From Mycolicibacterium mucogenicum DSM 44124 (GTDB lineage: Bacteria; Actinomycetota; Actinomycetes; Mycobacteriales; Mycobacteriaceae): DNA of 64,000 bases. Positions within the stretch are counted from its first letter, which is position 1. Every line of letters starts with the position of its first letter. This document shows positions 60,267 through 64,000 of this stretch, piece after piece. The DNA is taken from assembly GCF_005670685.2 (NCBI RefSeq), contig NZ_CP062008.1, forward strand, positions 992,001 to 1,056,000, read 5' to 3'. The position numbers were made by a program, and so were the translations under genes. Under the pieces are notes generated by a model. That model was not told where the DNA came from. It saw only the letters and a program-made list of their open reading frames with translations, and searched no databases.

Positions 60267-61484
60267 TTACGAAAGCCGCTCGATGATCATGGCCATACCC
60301 TGGCCACCACCGACACACATGGTCTCGATGCCGAACTGCTTGTCGTGGGTCTGCAGGTTGTTGATCAGCGTCGCGGTGATGCGGGCGCCGGTCATGCCGA
60401 ACGGGTGGCCGAGGGCGATGGCGCCACCGGACACGTTCAGGCGGTCCTCGTCCATGCCCAGGGCACGAGCCGAGCCCAGCACCTGCACGGCGAAGGCCTC
60501 GTTGATCTCGTAGAGGTCGACGTCGTTGATGGCCATGTTGGCGCGGCCGAGGGCCTGCTTGACGGCCTCGATCGGGCCCAGGCCCATGATCTCCGGCGAC
60601 AGACCCGACACACCGGTCGAGACGATGCGCGCCAGCGGGGTCAGGCCGAGGGCCTTGGCCTTCTCGTCGCTCATGATCACGAGGGCGGCGGCGCCGTCGT
60701 TCAGCGGGCAGGCGTTACCGGCGGTGATGGTGCCGTTCGGGCGGAACACCGGCTGCAGCTGGCTGATCTTCTCGTAGGTGGTGCCGGCACGCGGGCCGTC
60801 ATCCTTGGAGACGACGGTGCCGTCGGGCAGCGTGACCGGGACGATCTCGCGCTCGAAGAAGCCGGCGTTGATGGCTTCCTCGGCCTTGTTCTGCGAGCGG
60901 ACGCCCCAGTGGTCCTGGTCCTCACGGCTGATGCCGGTGTGCAGGACGACGTTCTCGGCGGTCTGGCCCATGGCGATGTAGACGTCGGGCAGGACGCCGT
61001 CTTCGCGCGGGTCGTGCCACTCGGTGGCGCCTTCGGCCTGCTTGACGGTGCGGGCCTGGGCCTCGTCGAAGATCGAGTTCTTGCTGTTCGGGGCGCCGTC
61101 GGCAGCACCGACGCCGAAGCGGGACACGGTCTCGACACCGGCCGAGATGAACACGTCGCCCTCGCCGGCCTTGATCGCGTGGAACGCCATGCGGGTGGTC
61201 TGCAGCGACGACGAGCAGTAGCGGTTGACGGTGGTGCCCGGCATGAAGTCGTAGCCGAGCTCGACGGCCACGGCGCGGCCGATGTTGTAGGCAGCCTCAC
61301 CGCCGGGCTGTCCGCAGCCGATCATCAGGTCGGCGACATCACGCGGGTCGAGTGCGGGCACCTTGTCCAGCGCGGCGCGCACCATCTGGGCGGCGAGGTC
61401 GTCGGGCCGCATGGTGGCCAGCGAGCCCTTGACGGCACGGCCGATGGGGGAGCGGGCGGTGGAGACGATGACGGCTTCGGGCAT
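60267..61484 (-). CDS. fadA3: Acetyl-CoA C-acyltransferase FadA3
   Basis: The product (405 aa) is a thiolase with the acyl-accepting C90 (VNRYCSSS), the GHPFGMTG loop carrying the catalytic histidine, and C390 (CVGGGQG). All three catalytic residues are present, so it should cleave 3-ketoacyl-CoA in beta-oxidation. Size and neighbours match FadA3 (Rv1074c). It runs leftward toward repeat array B. Confidence 0.93.
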   Translation of the reverse strand: MPEAVIVSTARSPIGRAVKGSLATMRPDDLAAQMVRAALDKVPALDPRDVADLMIGCGQPGGEAAYNIGRAVAVELGYDFMPGTTVNRYCSSSLQTTRMAFHAIKAGEGDVFISAGVETVSRFGVGAADGAPNSKNSIFDEAQARTVKQAEGATEWHDPREDGVLPDVYIAMGQTAENVVLHTGISREDQDHWGVRSQNKAEEAINAGFFEREIVPVTLPDGTVVSKDDGPRAGTTYEKISQLQPVFRPNGTITAGNACPLNDGAAALVIMSDEKAKALGLTPLARIVSTGVSGLSPEIMGLGPIEAVKQALGRANMAINDVDLYEINEAFAVQVLGSARALGMDEDRLNVSGGAIALGHPFGMTGARITATLINNLQTHDKQFGIETMCVGGGQGMAMIIERLS

Positions 61485-61526
61485 GGCAGGAGCTCCTAAG
61501 GATCCAGGAAATACTTCCTGGCGAAT

Positions 61527-62495
61527 TTATCCCGTGACGGGAGCGACGATCGGCGCGGGTACGCCTGTCGTGCGCCGCCACAGGTGCGCCACGCCTGCCA
61601 GGCGGGCCAGCAGGCTCGTCACGTCCGCGGTCCGGGAGACCAGCGCGGATGCCGGCGGCGACTCAGTTGTCCACTCGCCCAACGCTTCACACAGGGCGGG
61701 TAGCAGCTGCTGGGCGGCCAGCGAGTATCCGGCGGCCGATGGATGGAACATGTCCGAGGAGAACAGCACCTCGGGCGCCTTGAGGAAATCGGGTGCCAGC
61801 AGGTCGGAGAACGGCACCGGCACGCCGCCGTTCGACCGGACCTGACCGGCTTGTGCGCGCGCCAGGCGCAGACCGCGGCTGCGGGCCACGAACCGCAGCG
61901 GCTGGGGGATGGCCGCGATGGCCCCGAAGTCCGGACAGGTGCCGACGACCACGACGGCACCGCTGGCGCACAGGCGCTGCACCGCGTTGCCGAGCCGGCG
62001 AGCCGACTGCCCGATGCCGTTGACGGCGGTGATGTCGTTGGCCCCGATCATGATGACCGCGGCGTCCGGCGGTGGGCCGGCCACGAACATGGCGTCGATC
62101 TGGCCGGACAGGCCTTTCGACGTCGCCCCGACGATCGCCTTGGTGGACAACCGGATTCGCTTGCCGGACTGCTGCGCGAGCCCGCGGGCGAGCAGGACGC
62201 CGGGCACCTCGTCGGCGTCTCGGCAGCCGTACCCGGTGGCGGTGGAGTCACCGAAGATCATCAGGTGCAGGTCGAACGGCACGCCGCGTTGCCACTTTTC
62301 GACGGGTCCGCCCCCGGGGCTGTAGACGCCGTCGGCGCGCGGCGGGACCTCCCATGACTTGGGGATGACCCGGCGCGCCTTGGCCGCTTGGCCGCTCAGG
62401 AGGTTGCGGGCCCCGACGTAGACCGATCCCGTCGAGGCAATGGTGGCTGCGGTCGCCAGAGCGATTGTCGTCCGGCGCGGTGCACGTATGCCCAC
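61527..62495 (-). CDS. SGNH/GDSL hydrolase (Rv1075c-like)
   Basis: The product (322 aa) has an N-terminal hydrophobic anchor or signal (about 8-30) and a GDSL/SGNH esterase domain: GDSTATG (block I, Ser nucleophile), a glycine in block II, GANDIT (block III, Asn) and DMFHP (block V, Asp and His). It is thus a probable membrane-anchored or exported esterase. Size matches Rv1075c. GTG 62495 is chosen, since the frame further up has no suitable signal-like start. It lies 42 bases upstream of fadA3 on the same strand. Confidence 0.85.
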   Translation of the reverse strand: MGIRAPRRTTIALATAATIASTGSVYVGARNLLSGQAAKARRVIPKSWEVPPRADGVYSPGGGPVEKWQRGVPFDLHLMIFGDSTATGYGCRDADEVPGVLLARGLAQQSGKRIRLSTKAIVGATSKGLSGQIDAMFVAGPPPDAAVIMIGANDITAVNGIGQSARRLGNAVQRLCASGAVVVVGTCPDFGAIAAIPQPLRFVARSRGLRLARAQAGQVRSNGGVPVPFSDLLAPDFLKAPEVLFSSDMFHPSAAGYSLAAQQLLPALCEALGEWTTESPPASALVSRTADVTSLLARLAGVAHLWRRTTGVPAPIVAPVTG

Positions 62496-62624
62496 GGCGT
62501 TCAGTCTAGGTCGGTTGCGGAGATTCGCAGGTCGATGAACCGCGGGCAGCCCGGTCACGTAGTCATATCGACTGGGGCATTAATTCGGCGACTTTGATTG
62601 TTGATCTATGTAGCAGTGGCAAGC

Positions 62625-62654
62625 TAAGTTACGCGGGTTGTCTATTAAGTGACG
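62625..62654. promoter_or_regulatory. Direct repeats before lipU
   Basis: TAAGTTACG (62625-62633) and TAAGTGACG (62646-62654) are 21 bp apart, two helical turns, in the AT-rich upstream region of lipU. AATAACGAAGTG follows. They are candidate activator sites; the regulator is unknown. Confidence 0.35.
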
Positions 62655-62701
62655 TAAATAACGAAGTGCACCGGAACTACAAAGGCGTAGGAGTGGTGGC
62701 G

Positions 62702-63754
62702 ATGACCGCACCGAGCAGGGTTGTCAGAACCCATAGTGTTGCTATAAGTCCTGTTAAGGGGCGGAAACCACGCCGCTACCCGGTCAGCGACGGCGCACCG
62801 GTAGAGATCGTCGAGGACGGTCCCAGCCTCGCCGGCCGCCTGATGTCGGTAGCCGCGACACTCGCCATCAAGTCAACTCTGACCATCGGCAGCTACGTCC
62901 CGAAGGCCCCCTGGCCGTGGGGAATGGTGGACTTCGTCGCTCGCGTCATGAGGCCCGAGCCGGGCACCGTCCGCGCCACGATTGGTTTGCCGAACTGTAC
63001 GGCGCACCTGGTCCGCGCCAAGGGCGTGCTGCCGGCCGACGGCCGTCGCAGCGTCATCCTCTACATGCACGGCGGGGCATTCCTGACCTGTGGCGTGCAC
63101 ACCCACGGCCGCGTCGTCGGCGCGTTGTCGAAGTACGCCGACGCCCCCGTTCTGGTCGTCGACTACCGGATGATCCCGAAGCACTCGATCGGCGAGGCCC
63201 TCGAGGACTGCCACGACGCCTACCGGTGGCTGCGCCTGAAGGGCTACGAGCCGGATCAGATCGTGCTGGCCGGGGATTCGGCTGGTGGTTACCTGTCGCT
63301 GGCGCTGGCCGAGAAGCTCCAGGAGGAAGGCGAGCTGCCGGCCGCGGTGACGACGATGTCGCCGTTGTTCGAGATCGACAACGAGAGCCGGGCGCAGCAC
63401 CCGAACATGAAGTCCGACGCGATGTTCCCGGCGCACGCCTTCGACGCGCTCATCGAACTCATCGAGGACGCCGCGTCGCGCCACATCGTCGACGGAAAGC
63501 CCGAAGAGGTGTACGAGCCGCTCGACCACATCGAGCCCGGCCTGCCGCGCACCCTGATCCACGTGTCCGGTTCCGAGGTGCTGCTCAACGACGCCCGCAA
63601 GGCCGCGCACATGCTGGCCGCCAGCGGTGTGCCGGTCGAGGTGCACGTCTGGCCCGGCCAGATGCACGTGTTCCAGCTCGCGGCCCCGCTGGTCAAGGAA
63701 GCCGACCGCTCGCTGAAGCAGATCGGCGAGTACATCCGCGAGGCAACCTGGTAA
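62702..63754 (+). CDS. lipU: HSL-family lipase/esterase LipU
   Basis: The product (350 aa) is an alpha/beta hydrolase of the hormone-sensitive lipase family. It shows HGGAF as the oxyanion motif, GDSAGG with the Ser nucleophile, and a C-terminal part (HVWPGQMHVF) with the catalytic histidine. Carboxyl-ester or lipid hydrolysis is expected. Place and neighbours match LipU (Rv1076), which I recall as shorter. ATG 62702 has AGGAG upstream; the frame is open from 62594, but that part is AT-rich and non-coding in character. Confidence 0.87.
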   Translation: MTAPSRVVRTHSVAISPVKGRKPRRYPVSDGAPVEIVEDGPSLAGRLMSVAATLAIKSTLTIGSYVPKAPWPWGMVDFVARVMRPEPGTVRATIGLPNCTAHLVRAKGVLPADGRRSVILYMHGGAFLTCGVHTHGRVVGALSKYADAPVLVVDYRMIPKHSIGEALEDCHDAYRWLRLKGYEPDQIVLAGDSAGGYLSLALAEKLQEEGELPAAVTTMSPLFEIDNESRAQHPNMKSDAMFPAHAFDALIELIEDAASRHIVDGKPEEVYEPLDHIEPGLPRTLIHVSGSEVLLNDARKAAHMLAASGVPVEVHVWPGQMHVFQLAAPLVKEADRSLKQIGEYIREATW

Positions 63755-63796
63755 TCCCGCATGCGCGACCCGGGTGCGGCCTGACAACATGTACCC

Positions 63797-64000
63797 ATGC
63801 GCATCGCCAGGCACGTCAGTGAACTCATCGGCAATACGCCTCTGGTCCAACTGAACTCGGTTGTTCCAGCGGGTTCGGGGGTGGTGGCGGCCAAGATCGA
63901 ATACCTCAACCCCGGCGGCAGCGCCAAGGACCGCATCGCGGTCAAGATGATCGACGCCGCCGAAGAGGCCGGACTGCTCAAGCCGGGTGGGACCATCGTC
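63797..64000 (+). CDS. cbs: Cystathionine beta-synthase, partial
   Basis: The first 68 codons of a PLP-dependent synthase are present; the window cuts the rest. K44 in GGSAKDR is the PLP-binding lysine, preceded by ELIGNTPLVQL. The start MRIARHVSELIGNTPLV matches cystathionine beta-synthase, which makes cystathionine from homocysteine and serine. Neighbours match Rv1077. Cysteine synthases share this motif, so the assignment rests on context too. Confidence 0.82.
   Translation, partial: MRIARHVSELIGNTPLVQLNSVVPAGSGVVAAKIEYLNPGGSAKDRIAVKMIDAAEEAGLLKPGGTIV

Overview
The window reads as chromosomal DNA of a mycobacterium, most likely a rapid-growing Mycolicibacterium-type species. The evidence is high GC with strong third-position bias, a GjpA-type porin, a cutinase, an Mce protein, several FadD/FadA/EchA lipid enzymes, many lipoproteins, a KstR-type operator, and gene order from about 38 kb to the end that follows M. 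tuberculosis Rv1057-Rv1077 as I remember it (beta-propeller, fadD14, reductase, SRPBCC, two patatins, lpqV, cysteine dioxygenase, rhodanese, Rv1069c, echA8, echA9, Bax-inhibitor-like protein, nuclease-like Rv1073, fadA3, GDSL hydrolase, lipU, cbs).

Region by region: 0-9.1 kb holds an acyl-CoA ligase with a CoA-transferase, an AurF-like diiron oxygenase behind a perfect palindrome, a DGPF/ECF42 sigma-factor pair with a recognisable promoter, a lipoprotein, an EAL phosphodiesterase and an alpha/beta hydrolase. The 9.1-14.6 kb region looks accessory. It has a coupled XRE regulator / ImmA-like metallopeptidase / seven-helix membrane protein operon, a tRNA-Leu(UAA) with an unusually short variable arm, and a repeat-containing surface protein overlapping a conserved partner of unknown function. 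From 14.7 to 24 kb come a mycofactocin-type SDR, a cutinase, a GjpA-like porin, a secreted protein, MarR, an MDR oxidoreductase, a GT2 glycosyltransferase and an orphan Mce protein. A 26-bp stretch of the cutinase 3' end recurs 3.6 kb downstream.

The 24-38 kb region has a STAS-ATPase fusion, a DUF1254 lipoprotein, a large LuxR-type regulator, and a four-gene operon with 4-bp overlaps throughout (small conserved protein, class-D-like DyP peroxidase with an altered GxxDG motif, GATase1-like protein, BASS-type transporter). It ends with a DcuS/DcuR-like two-component system divergent from a DctA-like carrier. The DyP operon is my strongest candidate for an undescribed functional system.

The 38-64 kb region is the conserved Rv1057-Rv1077-like block with insertions: a hydrolase/TetR pair, an Ltp1-like thiolase, an alcohol dehydrogenase and purT. 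It carries a palindrome matching the KstR consensus in front of the reductase gene. It also has a 14-codon leader peptide ending in Cys-Cys-Arg-Ala before the cysteine dioxygenase/rhodanese operon, which looks like a cysteine-responsive attenuator. Two arrays of roughly 71-bp palindromic repeats flank and run into a predicted nuclease gene. All functional calls come from reading sequence motifs; no database search was run.
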